From: Phanerochaete sordida
Taxonomy: Eukaryota; Basidiomycota; Agaricomycetes; Polyporales; Phanerochaetaceae
Direction: 5' to 3'
NCBI GenBank assembly: GCA_019973155.2
Contig: BPQB01000073.1
Span: 108,275-172,274, forward strand
Length of the DNA stretch: 64,000 bases
The translations under genes were made by a program, and so were the position numbers. How positions within the stretch are numbered: the first letter of the stretch is position 1; every line of letters begins with the position of its first letter. Positions 34,846-46,080 of the stretch are shown here, one piece after another. The notes under the pieces were generated by a model, which saw only the letters and a list, made by a program, of their open reading frames with translations, was not told the origin of the DNA and did not search any database.

Positions 34846-36321
34846 GGTTCAACGTCAAAGACAGTGAGTCCGAGAGCAGGAGGCGTGGAGAGGTATCCAG
34901 ACAGTCCACGGCCTCGCGGGGAGGGGGTATAAGTGATGGTCCTGGACAAAGCAGCGGCGGCACTGCGAAACATTGATTGCGCGTTGATGGAGGCCAGGAA
35001 AAAGCGTGACAAAAGGCGTCGCTCACGACCGCGACTGTCACACACCATCAAGCCAATGACGCAATATCTTTGCGCCCGTGACCGCGTAGACTCAGGCACT
35101 GCAAGCTCGCTCCCTCCTCAACCGGACGCTCGTTGCCAGGTCTTCTCGTCTTTTCGCTGTCGCGAGCGGGCGATGAGGCAGACGAAGACGCCGATCTCTG
35201 CTTTGGAGCTGAGACGTGGAAGACGGACACAAACCTGCAGGCGCGATCTGCCTCCGTCGGAACCTTTTTCTCCACATGCGCCGGCGCCGTCCCCAGGTTC
35301 TCGGAGTCAGAGGATGCGAAACACCGGACCATGAGACAGATCTCTTACCCCGCAACATACCTGCTGCGCGACTTTGACAGAGGTGTCAGTAAATGAGCAA
35401 CTTTCTTTCGAGCTTGACCTGCGAGGCAAGTAATCCTTAGCATGGGAGGCAGCGCACAAATGGTGGGCTTCAAAAGTAAGGGCGATAACGAGACTCGAAC
35501 TCGTGAATTACAATAATAGAAGGCAGCGCTATTCCCGCTCCGCTACGGACCTCGTCCGGCCGCCGGGGGTTCGAATCCCGTTCGCTGCACTGTATTTTGA
35601 CTCAGGAGCACTTCCGGGACGAGTGCCCGGAAACTGTTGATCAAATACTGTTCAGAGCATTGCATTCGCTCAAAGCTATGAGATAAATGTATATAAGAAT
35701 CTGATCTATACTGTAGAGGCAGGTCTGAATGACTCACGGACCACGACGGAGCTTATGTAGTCGAGCCTGCGCTCGAGTTGAGCTTCAGAATACTTCGGTA
35801 AGAGGTTCCACTCGAGTATACCATGAGAGTACTCAATGATCTCACGTCACTGACTCTCTCGTTGCATTAGGAAACCAAACAGGAAGAGTAGTGCTGAGTT
35901 ACGCATCTCACAACCACCCTTAGCGCGAGTTGGCCACAGCGGGAGGTGACAAAAGGTTGAGAAGGACGTTTCAGACCTCGTATTGCCACACAGGCCAGCG
36001 CGTGTAGTCGTGTGTTGACTATATTTTAGTGGGACAGGGAGCGTTCGACGGACAACCTCGAGGCCGTACCGTGTCACGTGCCAGTAACATCGCCACGGCT
36101 TTTGAGTTCAAACGTTGTTCGTCCACGACCAACATGGCCGTAAAATTGCAAAGAGAGGCGAGTACAGGCCCTGTTCCGAGTTTCGTACTGCTGAAAGGCG
36201 CTTTTGAACGGTGTAGGCCTCACACGGTCAGGCTGGCGATACGCCTGAGCCACTCGGTGACGATGTCACTACCGAGCGGCCTGACGACGCCGCTTCGCTG
36301 AAATCCTCGTCGACCCCGTTC
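34846..36321. other. Intergenic with tRNA-like relic
   Basis: No protein gene recognised. Contains the opposed tRNA-like T-arms near 35480-35590. The left end should hold the bestrophin-like promoter. Confidence 0.5.
35480..35590. other. tRNA-like relic: two opposed T-arms
   Basis: On the minus strand, 35488-35510 reads as a perfect 5-bp T-stem with loop TTCGAGT. An A-box-like TAGCGGAGCGG lies about 40 bases 5' of it (near 35545). On the plus strand, GGGTTCGAATCCCG near 35568-35581 fits a B-box. Neither orientation closes into a full cloverleaf: the acceptor and anticodon stems fail. I read this as a decayed tRNA or a tRNA-derived repeat, not a functional gene. Confidence 0.35.
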
Positions 36322-37620
36322 ATGCAAGTCCCGCAGGAAATCGCAGACTGCGTCATAGACGAAACAGTCGATGACATTCTCACACTACGTCATTGCTCGC
36401 TCGTGTGCCGCGGATGGAGGTCCACCGCACAGCATCAGCTCTTCAACAGCATCGAGGTCGACGTGTCACAACGACCTCTACCAACTTTCGTCGAGTTCTT
36501 CTCTTCATCGCTCGACGCTTCGGATGCGGACCTCCGGGCCCCCGTCTCGCTCTATGTTCGACATTTGACTGTTCGCTCTGCTGGCAAGAACAACCCGAAC
36601 GCCGACATTATCACAATAGACAACCTGCACGAAATTTTGCACTGCTTTCCACGCCTCCGAACTCTAACCTTGGAGGCACTGCGAATAGAGCTCGACGCAA
36701 CTCAGCTCCCACAAAATCCACATCCCCTCGCACGCGTGTCGCTCAAGGACGTCATCGTCCAGGACCGGACACACGACCAGCTGCTGCGGGCTCTCACCGC
36801 CCTCTGCGCCCCGCGGGCGCTGCACCTCTCAAACGTCGGGCTGAAAACGGACACGGACCCCGAGGCCGGGCCCGCAGCGGCCTCGCAGACGGTCGAGACG
36901 CTCGCGCTCCGGGTGCGCGCGATGCCGCCGTCGTTCCTGCGCATGTTCGCGCGGGGCGGCGCCCTGCGGCGGCTCGACGTCGCGTGCTTCGTGCCCGGTG
37001 ACGTGCGCGCGCTCGCGGGCTTCCTCGAGGCCGCGGGCGGCCGCCTCGAGCACTTTGCGCTCGACCTCTCGCGCTTCCTCGCGAAAGTTCCGACCTGTGC
37101 GTTCTCCTGGTTTCCCAGCACGGCGCGCAGCTGACAGATGACCTTCGCAGCTTACGAAGAAGACCTCCGCCGCGTCGCGCTCGACGGCTGCACCTCCCTC
37201 CGCGAGCTCACGCTCCGCATCACGTTCCTCGCGGAACCCTGGGCGAGTCTCCCGTTCAACGGCACCGGGCTGGACGTCGCCAGCAGAATCCTGGCGAGCG
37301 CGCCGCCCACGCTGCGCACGCTTACTGTCGCACTTGCGCTCGACGGCGACGCGAGCTCTGAGGATGCGTTCTACCGGCCCCTCGAGGAAAGCTTCAACAC
37401 GCGACTCAGCTGGTTGAAGGGCCTTCGCGCAGCGCGCCCGGAGCTGCGCGAACTGCGCTGGATCTGGAGCTATGCACGCAAAGTCGGCAAGCCGCGCACG
37501 ACACCGGTAGACCCTATTCTTCAGGCGAAGCTGACGAAGCTCGTGCGCGAGAACCTCGCGGAAGTGGACGCGAAGGGGATACTGAGATTTGTGGACGGGG
37601 ATGAGGACATTTGGGGTTAG
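36322..37620 (+). CDS. F-box/LRR-like protein 2
   Basis: Exons 36322-37096 and 37151-37620; 414 aa. The F-box is at the extreme N-terminus (VPQEIADCVIDETVDDI with HCSLVCRGWRSTAQHQLF). The middle has weak leucine-rich strands (LRTLTLEALRIE, VETLALRVRAM, LRRLDVACF). The intron is phase 1 with a GTGCGT donor, at the family position. After it, REL TLRI TFLAEP begins the conserved C-terminal third, ending with a large acidic turn (FVDGDEDIWG) in place of the usual RRGMLFF ending. Presumed SCF substrate receptor; substrate unknown. It converges with the sirtuin gene, 133 bases away. Confidence 0.82.
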
Positions 37621-37753
37621 GAATAGAGCCGCTGGGCGACATAGAGCTTGTCGCATGATTCGAAGGATAGTTTATGGTTCTCGTTAATTCTCTCCTCTGA
37701 GTGCTCGCACACTCCATATCTGCGGCCGCATTCGTACACTGTCAGAGAAGAGA

Positions 37754-38874
37754 TCAAAGATCTGACTTGACTTCTGTAGAACCAAACAGCGCCTCAGGTA
37801 GTGTCTGTTCGCATGGCCCGAGGAAAAGGAAATCTGCCTCATCATCTCCCTCCGTCCTCTCAAGATTAAACACTGCGACCTTGCCACCATGATCGGCGAC
37901 TTCGTACGCATAGCCCGCTGCGGGGTAGACCTGTGCGCCAAGCCTCAGCGGCGCGCTCCGCACCCCGGTTTCAGGAAAACTGCGCACCGTAGACGACGTG
38001 CCGACGACGAGGCACAGGTCTGCCGCTGCCACGGCCTCGTCGATCTCGTCCATGTGCAGCGGCTGCTCGCCGAACCAGACGACGCCCGGGCGCAGGAGCC
38101 CGCCGCAGGCCGCACAGCGCGGGAGCTGTGCGAGCGGGATGTCGCGCACCTCGTCCGTGTCGACGCCGCTCGGCGAGGTCGGATCCGTGGGCAGTGCGCC
38201 GGCGGCCGCGAGCGCGGGGCACAGCGGCTCGTTCGCGCTGTGGTGCGCGCGACGCTCGCATGCCGTGCAGATCGTGTCGAGTACGCGACCATGCATCTCA
38301 TAGTAGGGCGCAGCTTGGCGGTGGTCCGCGCCCTCCCTGGCTGCGACTTCTTGGAGCGCGCGAGTGCTCAGCCCGTCGACGTTTTGAGTGACAAACGTCT
38401 GAGGTCGTGTTGAGTGCGGGAGCTACGTGGAGGCACAGGGCCTTACGCACAAATGTGGCTTCTGGGGCGATGGACTTCAAGATGTCCGGAAAGCTGATCA
38501 TTGCCAATGCGTCATGAGCAGCGTTGGGCTGTGAGGACAGAGCTCTAGTGCCACCGATGTCAATGACAAAGTCCGACAGGTAAACGTATTGAACTGCCAA
38601 CTTCATCCGTCTGTAGTGGTAGAACTGCCACACTAGACTCGGGTCCTCTTCGAAAGCTTCAGGGGTCGCTAAAGATATGGCATTATACTTTTTCCAGTAT
38701 CCTCCAGCTCCTCGGAAGGTTGGGATACCTATACAAAGCGTCGAGCCTCGCGGTTGCGCCACATATTTGGTACGCACCCGACGCAGCAGACAGACCGGCC
38801 CCCGCTACTGCAATTATGCTCTTGCTCTGTCTCAAAGCTTCGCGAAAGGCAGTGACACTGGTTGAAGGAGGCAT
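37754..38874 (-). CDS. Sirtuin, SIRT5-like NAD-dependent deacylase
   Basis: Exons (minus): 38874-38778, 38728-38602, 38544-38451, 38398-37988, 37930-37754; 301 aa. Rossmann NAD site: [28 protein letters not shown] contains the Tyr-x-x-Arg pair that in SIRT5 binds acidic acyl groups, so desuccinylase/demalonylase activity is plausible. [15 protein letters not shown] and the catalytic His in YYEMHG follow. The zinc site is CTAC...[12 protein letters not shown] and VVGTSSTV complete the core. A short insertion lies between the two zinc Cys pairs. Start [10 protein letters not shown]; no clear mitochondrial presequence is seen. Class III sirtuins of this type usually act in mitochondria or cytosol. 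Confidence 0.9.
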
Positions 38875-39196
38875 AACCGTAGGGCCACAGTAAGCGTTGC
38901 GCAGTCGCAGAAGAGTCGCGAGGAGTCCGAGGACAGCCTCTGTCGGGCGCCTGAACCCGTCAGGCGTCGGCCGGTGTTCGGGGTCTGTGCGTCACCCCCG
39001 TCACCAGGCACCGTCGCTGTAGCCACCGTCGGCCGTCGCTTGGACAAAGCCTTCGTTCGTTCGTTCTCAAGTCGTCCGGTGAGGCTGACTGCCTAAGTGG
39101 CAAGGACGCTCGCTTTTCTGTATGGAATTTCATGCGCTGATCCTGGATCGCCGAACACGCGCCGCTGGAGGCTGTGCGCGGCCCCTAACTTCGACA

Positions 39197-39203
39197 TATA
39201 AGG
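39197..39203 (+). promoter_or_regulatory. TATA-like element upstream of F-box 3
   Basis: TATAAGG, 151-157 bases upstream of the ATG at 39354. Only position and sequence support it. Confidence 0.35.
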
Positions 39204-39353
39204 TTGCTTGGCTGGTCTACACCGTCAGCCCACTGCTTCGTCGTTCCCCGTACGTCTCATTTCAGTCGTATCTCAGCTCACGAACTAAAGGACATCTGGC
39301 ATAGCTAGCTCGCTACTCCCGCCCCTCTATACCATAGCAGCATCCTGATCGTC

Positions 39354-40779
39354 ATGTCGGCTGACTTGTCTCTTACGCCACAGGTCGGGGAATCGAGATT
39401 ACCCCAGGAGCTGGTCAACTGTATCATCGACTTGTGTCAAGATGACACTCGCACTCTCAAAAAGCTTAGCGTTGTCCATCACAGCTGGCTCTCTCGTTCT
39501 CGAAAACATCTCTTTCGAAACGTTACCGTGGAGTACAAGATGACGTGGGCTTTCGGCACAAAATCCGTCCTTATCCCCGGAATCGGAGAGGAATCCCTGG
39601 ACAAAGTTCTCCATAACCAGCAGCTGTGGATGTCTCTCTTCCATGCCTTTGTCGACTTCCTCACACGAGCACCGAAGTCGATCACCGACAGTGTCCAAAA
39701 ACTGTCCTTGCTTGGCAAGGACTCTTTCGCCCGCGGGGGCGAGAACAAGACGGACTGGACCGCAGAGGAGTACGAGGCCTGGACGATCTCGCTCACCACG
39801 GATGCTGTGCTCACAGTTCTGCGACTGCTGCCGAACCTGTCCGAGCTTCGCCTGCATCTCGATCTCCACCAGTCTTCGAAGACGATCCCGACGGACCGGT
39901 TCGGGCTGCGGACGCTCAGCTTGAACTGGTGTCTGGCGTCCACGGACTGCCTCCTTCTCCTCCTCTCCCTCTTCCCCGAGCTGCAGGAGCTGCGCTGGGC
40001 GGTGTGGGAGCGCACGCCGCAGAACACGCCGCTCCGCCTGCTCACGGCGCCCGCCTCGCTCATCAAGGACCTCTCCGCGAAGCTCAAGAAGCGCGGCCGG
40101 ATGCTCCGCAAGCTCAGCCGGGTCGTCGTCCGGCGGGAGCCGCAGCAGCTCCACGAGGCGTTTCTGGAACTCATCGAGGCCGCGTGCGACCTCGGCAAGG
40201 ACGAGGAACGGCCCGCGATGAACGTCGACCTGTGCATGGCGCTCGCGACCAAGGACGACGTCGTGCGCTACAGAAGGCTGTTCAAGACTATCAGCCACTA
40301 TGTCACGCGACTCACCCTGCGCCCGACGCGGACGAAGGACGATGTCGCCATCTTCAGAGATCGTAAGCACCTTATTCGTGTATTTGGCAGCTGCACAGCC
40401 TAACGCCACCAAAGTGATTGCCCAGGATGTCGGCTTGTCGTATTGCTACCGGCTTAGGCGGCTGCACATCGACGTATCGATCTACTGGCGGCTTGCGGTC
40501 TCCATCTGCATCGAAGGCATCCTCAAGGACCTGTTCAGTGCCAAGCGCTACGACGGCCCCAATAACCTCAAACTCGTACTTTCGCTGGACCATACTCTCG
40601 CCTTCACATTCGACTCGGAGAAAACCTTCAGCGCGGTGGATGAAATCGTGGTAGGCTACAAAGACCATCTACGTGAAGTGGACGTAGCAAAAGGTGGCGA
40701 GGTTCCCGACGAGGATCAGCAGGTTCAGGCGACGGAGAATATGCCAAAGCTTGTCGAAGCAGGACTCCTGCGTTTTTGA
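39354..40779 (+). CDS. F-box protein 3
   Basis: Exons 39354-40362 and 40415-40779; 457 aa. F-box near residues 15-60: SRLPQELVNCIIDLCQDDT with LSVVHHSWLSRSRKHLFR. Leucine-rich strands follow (LRLLPNLSELRLHL, FGLRTLSLNW, FPELQELRW). The phase-1 intron lies at residue 337, as in the other family members. The C-terminal exon (LIAQDVGLSYCYRLRRLHI) ends PKLVEAGLLRF, a diverged form of the family's terminal RKGMLFF-like motif. It is more divergent in sequence than F-box 5-8. Presumed Skp1-binding SCF receptor of unknown target. Confidence 0.8.
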
Positions 40780-41020
40780 GTTTGTGCAGCCTCGAACATT
40801 CCTTCCCTGCAGTTAAATATACCCTGTTTCTTGCTATCTGCCCTCATTCACGGATTTTGATGATACACGTCTAGTGTAGTATTGATAATGCACTCTAATG
40901 CTAGAGGATTATGGACACAAAAGTATGGTTGCAGCGTTAGCACCGAAGAACGAACCTTGGCGTGACAAACATTCGGAGTACAACAGGATGATGATACAGC
41001 CCAGATTCACCAGACACCGC

Positions 41021-44000
41021 CTACATGTCCCCACCGCCCTCGTCGCCGCTCTCCCACTGGTCGAGGTGAAGCCCGAGCTCGCGGACGCTGCTGACTGCGA
41101 TGAGCAGATTGTGATTCTGGTCGAGCGAGCGGAGCAGCTTCGTCATGTCCTCGAGCACGAAGTCCTCCATCTCCTCCGCGAGCATGAGGTCCTCTTTCTC
41201 GTCCGCGAGGTCTGCGACGGGGCGTCCCGCGCGCGCCTTGCGGTGGTCCGCGATCGTCTGCAGCTGGTGCTTCGTCGCCTGGATAATGCCGTCGTGCACC
41301 TCCTGCGGCAGCGCCTGCTGCCCGCCGACGACGCGCATGCACTCGTTGAAGCACCGGTAGAGCGACGAGAGCAGTGTGACCTCCTCCTCAATCATTATGC
41401 AGGTGATCACTGAGGTAAAGGACGCGTTCACCATGTGCGGCGTCAGTGTGCTGCTGTTCTTGCCGCAGGACAAGAGCATAGGCACGAGCCTACGACGAGG
41501 ATGAGTCATACGCAGAGTACAAGCGGAAGGAACTACTCACAGAGCCGCGGCCTCCTTCACGCCGTCATGCAGCATATACCTCAGCCCAGGCAGCGCAAGC
41601 TCCAGTGTCTGGGAGAGGTATGGCGCGAAACGGGGGCCGAGGGTCGAACAGTAGATGACCAGCGTCTCAAACGCCTGACATTTCTCCTCGAGAGCGGACG
41701 TCTTGATACCAACTTGCTTGCCATCGACGTCGATGGTCTCCCAGCCGTCCCGTTCCTCAACAGCAGCGTCGTCGTCGAAGACGCTCATGTCGGCCTTGGC
41801 GCTAGCAGCCTGCAGGAGCGGGGGCATGACGACCGGCAGGTACGGCTCGAACTCGGGGCCCATCGCCTGACAGACTTTCGCCCAGGTAGCGATGAGGTAG
41901 TGACCGAGCATCGATTCGCTGTGTTCCACAGGCGTGTCTGGGAGCCATGGACGGTCAGAAACAGGCGGGAGACAGAAAGTAAGCGGGTGGCATACTCTGG
42001 ATACGAATGAGCCTCTCGATAAAGGCGTTTGCATCCGGACGGAACACGTCGCGCCCAACGGCAATGGCTGTGATAAGGCGATATGAGCGACTGAGCCTGA
42101 GACCAACGACAGGGAACGCCTACCAATGAGACCGGCACATTCCATCGCCTTTAAGCGCAGCTTCGCATACTCCGGCCCATCCGCCGCCTCCAGCACGTTT
42201 AGCAGCAGAGGCATGATCGCATGGTAATGCTAGGCGCGTCTTGAGCATGGTGACCCTCAGCACAAAGCCGATGGCTACATACCTTGGCGAAGGTCGCCTC
42301 GCTGGCGTCGGCGACCATGGCCAGAGTCGTGATGGCCTGCTCCTGGACGTAACGTTTCGGTGACTTCCCTGCACCAGGGCGCAGAAGCTTCAGAAGGCGC
42401 TCGACGATCGGGTCAAGGTAAGGGATGAGCGTATCGCGCTCGACGCCTTCGCAGAAGTTTATGAGCGCGGCGGCAGCGTGGGCGTGAACTCTAACGCAGT
42501 GTCAATGTCGCTCAAATCACAAGGTTGTAATAAGCGCACCTAGGTTCTGGAGCTTCCAGAGTGGGGATGAGGACGTTGAATAGCTGCTGGTGATACCGGG
42601 CTTGGATGATTTCTTCCAGGTCTGTACACAGTTGTCCACTATGGCAGCATCAGTTATTCGTGCCTGAGCAAGACAGGCGGAATCAACGTACACGCACTGA
42701 CACGCTGCATACCGTACTCTTGGATGCGAATCATGGAAGGTCGGAATCACCAGACTGTCGAACCCATGCCGTCAGCACTACGGAACGAAGTGGCGCAAGG
42801 CCATACTTACTCGATAACCTTGCCCAATTCCTTTTGCATAAGCTTTGACGTGCCTTCTGCTATCGCAGCAATAGCCATGAGACCCGCATGTCGTAGTCGC
42901 CAGTCGTGGCTGACGAGCATGCCAGGTATGTACTGGAACGCAGGCGGAAGCACCGCCTTGCCCCCGAGCGCAATCGCCACACGATCCAGCGCGTGCTCGT
43001 AGACGTGCGGGTAGGTCTCGTCGGTCGGGTCGTCAGCCGGCTGCAAACACATGTCAGTTGATTAGGCTCGTATGCAGCTGTGAAATGAACGGACCTCTGC
43101 TTCTAGCCAAATTTCCATGTCGTCCTCGGGGATCTCGCCCATACCTTCGAGACATCCCCGAACGACCGCGGCCGTCCAGCCATCGACGCGCCTGACCATA
43201 CTCGGGCGGGCCTCGCTCAGGCTGACCATGAACTCGAGCGCGGCCTTGCGCACCTCCGTCGTCTCCTCGTCTTCATCGTTCGTTGCAGGGCCTTTACCCT
43301 TGACATCGGGCGGTGGGAACGTGAACGACTGCGAGTCGGGGTTCGGCCGAGCGACGGTCGGCGTGGGACCCGAGTCTACCGAGGGAAGGATGAGGGTCGG
43401 CAGGAACTTGAGCAGCGCTTGAAGGTGCGCTTCGAATAGCGCGGGATGTGAGGAGGCGAGGGGTGTCAGCGTGCCCAGGAAGCCAGGGAGATGCGCGTGA
43501 GGAAGGAAAGGGAGGGTGTTAAGCATGGGGTATAGCAGTGATAATGACTGGGCTTGCTGGTGAAGGTCCGAGGCGGAGAGATAGGCTACAGAGGCTCTAA
43601 GGGCAGCGTGTCGAACCTATAAATGTGGGTGAGTACATCTCTTCGAACTCGGTTGATGAAGGCAGAGAAAGGTGCTATGCCAGAACACTGCCGTCGCGCC
43701 TGACTGAGTCCAACGCGAACAAAAGTGAGCAACATATAAGCCCTTCTGTTGACGGCGAAGCACAGTATAGCGCGACGGAGCGGGAATGCAGCACCGGCGT
43801 GGCAGGCCCCAGGACCTCATGCTAGGACAGCGTCTCTAAACATGGCCCGTAGTAGGTGTGGCGCTTGATTGCATCTTCGCTCCATCCAATGATGATCTAG
43901 AGAAGACTAGCAACTGCGCAGCCACCATCGTCCAGCCGCCAAATTCACCGGGGTCCACGGAGAGTCGCCAACGACCCCGCCCACATGGGGGAATGCTTCC

Positions 44001-44749
44001 ATGACACCAGAGAGGATGGCGGCAGCGGAGATCGGTGGGGAGGGAAGGGAGTGTAGAGCCTGGCAAGGACTAACCTCAACACTTTGCGGGTCCTGGAGGC
44101 CCTTCTGAAGCACGCCGACGACCGAGTCCGCCTGCAGGTCCATGATGAGGTTGGGCGAGCCTGCGAAGACACGGTACGCGTTCTCGCGGGTAACGGGATC
44201 TTCGTTGTCCGTCATTTGGAATGCTTGTTGTTGCAGGGCGTGCCATGGTCTTCCACGAGACATGGAGTGGTTAGCTACTTCCGAGATCGTGTCTGTGGCT
44301 TTGCGGCGTACAGCAATGGTGGGCTCGTGCAGAAGGATGTGCAGCAGCAAGCGTTCGATGGTCGCAAGCGTCTGCGCGGAGAGATGGTCGTACAAGGGGA
44401 GGGTTTGGTTGGTGGTAGACCGGAAGAGCAGCCGGCGGAGCAGCACCAGCGAGAAGGATCGCATCTGCGGGTAAGGTGAGTCTTGGTCCAGCCACATTGG
44501 ACATGGGCACGCACCATATCCGTGTCCGCAGAGACCGCAAACTGCGCGAGGGCAAGCAGGTACAGCTCGGGGGTCTGCGCGAGGCGGTCGTTGACGGCTT
44601 TCTCTGCGCTGTGCGCGAGATCAGTGGGGACGCACCGCCCTCATGCGCGCGAGGACGTACGTCGACCGAAGCTCGTTGTCGCCGAGGACGAGATTCGCGA
44701 GAATCTGGGTCAGCTCGGCCGTGACCTGCGGGGGCACGACGGAGTCCAT
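41021..44749 (-). CDS. PSE1: PSE1/importin-5-type karyopherin beta, C-terminally shortened
   Basis: H-type HEAT-repeat nuclear import receptor. Twelve exons (minus): 44749-44661, 44608-44515, 44464-44075, 43616-43095, 43040-42811, 42754-42698, 42638-42540, 42490-42283, 42229-42124, 42067-41996, 41937-41541, 41489-41021; 910 aa, all phases consistent. Family blocks: [110 protein letters not shown]. Importin-5 proteins are near 1090-1100 aa; this one stops after the [18 protein letters not shown] region, so the last five or so HEAT repeats are missing. The start was chosen at MDSVVPPQ, just before the first helix; an upstream in-frame ATG exists at 44836. Whether it is functional or a shortened copy is open. 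Confidence 0.88.
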
Positions 44750-45103
44750 GTTGTCGTCGCTGCGCCGGACGGTGTGGACGTGGTTGAAGCGGTCGTGCAG
44801 GTCGTCTGCAGCGTCCTGCACAAAGTCGAATACCATCTCAGGAATCGAGATCTCTGCGATTTATCGATTATTTTGGCGTTTGATAGCCTTGTGTTATTCC
44901 ATGAATGGTGTTATCATACAATATTTATCAACAGACGCTCAGGCTCGAGAGGAGATGGAAATGCAAATTGTCCTCCAGTCTTCGTCCGACAGCCAGGGTC
45001 CGTATAGATCCGCTAGAAGCCCACGGATGCCGTACAAATTGCTGATGATCATGTTTACTTGAATCAGAAGCTGTACAGCCAACAATGAGCTAGTAAGTGA
45101 AGC

Positions 45104-45690
45104 GTTACCCACGCTGAAACGTACCCATCTCTGCGATTGTATACATCGTTGCTTGAAGGTGCGCCGTGGTATGCATGGGCAAAACAGACAAGTCGACGAC
45201 GCGGATGTTCTTGGTGCCGTACACTCTCAAGCGCGGGTCAACTCCGCCGCCCTTGTCGCATGGTAGCACGGACATGCTTCCATATAGGTGTCTAAATCAG
45301 CGATATCAGACACTTGTTTCGCGAAGCCGTGTTGTCGTGTACGGAACAACGAGTACGTATTTTTGCGGACATACTCTGCATCGCGGTTAGGCCAAGACAC
45401 GTCCCGTAGAGGGAGCAAACGCGCGCAGCTCATTGTAAATCTCCTCGAGAGCCATGAATGGCTCTGTCTGCGCTACCCGCCTGATGAAAGCGCGTCGCGT
45501 CCGCCATGATGTCGAGGTCCACGTCCTCGTCGTAGTAATAGCGCGGGTCGATTGCGGGCCATCGTAATGTGCTCCTGCACATTTGTGGCCACCAACGGAA
45601 GGTCAAGCACGACGGGAATGCTGAGTGGCTGAATGATTATTGTGCGGTCACCTATTCCGCTCAATCTGGGTCGACTTCACGGTCCTGCGA
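45104..45690 (-). pseudogene. GMC oxidoreductase relic (aryl-alcohol-oxidase-like)
   Basis: Fragments of a FAD-dependent GMC oxidoreductase in broken frames on the minus strand. In order: SGIGDRTIIIQPLSIPVV followed by TNVQEHI (GMC signature 2); RYYYDEDVDLDIMADATRF; a +1 shift; IRRVAQTEPFMALEEIYNEL ending in a stop; and DPRLRVYGTKNIRVVDLSVLP with TAHLQATMYTIAEMG (C-terminal FAD/active-site region). The substrate domain between signature 2 and RYYYDE is deleted, and the N-terminal Rossmann part is not found. The gene is clearly dead. Such enzymes supply H2O2 for wood decay in basidiomycetes. Confidence 0.85.
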
Positions 45691-46040
45691 ATCGATCTCG
45701 ACCATACCGACGCCTCAACATCACTGCATATACGCACCCGGTAGAGACGACGGCTTCTTTGCGTGCACCGACCCTGTGCACGCTACCCCCGTGGGCAGGT
45801 ATGCGTGGTGGCAGAGTGGTCGCGCTGAAATGATGTTTTGGCTTTGCTTACCAGAGCAATACAAATTCGGTAAGAGTCTATTCAAGGTATGCTAAGAAAT
45901 CGTTCTTATGTATATTGAGCGCATTTGTGATCGTGGGAATTGTAGGCGCGGTAACTGACCCGCCTGTCCTTGTGGCTGTCCACCGACCCACACACATTCA
46001 ACAAGGTCAGTCATCTTCCCTTACCTATCTTCGAGGGGTT

Positions 46041-46063
46041 GTTCACTGAAATGTTCAGTGAAC
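46041..46063. repeat. Perfect 23-bp palindrome centred on an ATG
   Basis: Ten-base arms GTTCACTGAA and TTCAGTGAAC flank a central ATG at 46051. That ATG is in frame with, and 30 bases before, the preferred start of F-box 4. In RNA it would form a 10-bp hairpin with the AUG in the loop. Confidence 0.85.
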
Positions 46064-46080
46064 GGAATATTTTGATACTG

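Noticed and set aside
39399..40412. 337-codon minus frame opposite F-box 3
   Set aside because: No domain. The + frame holds the F-box and leucine-rich strands.
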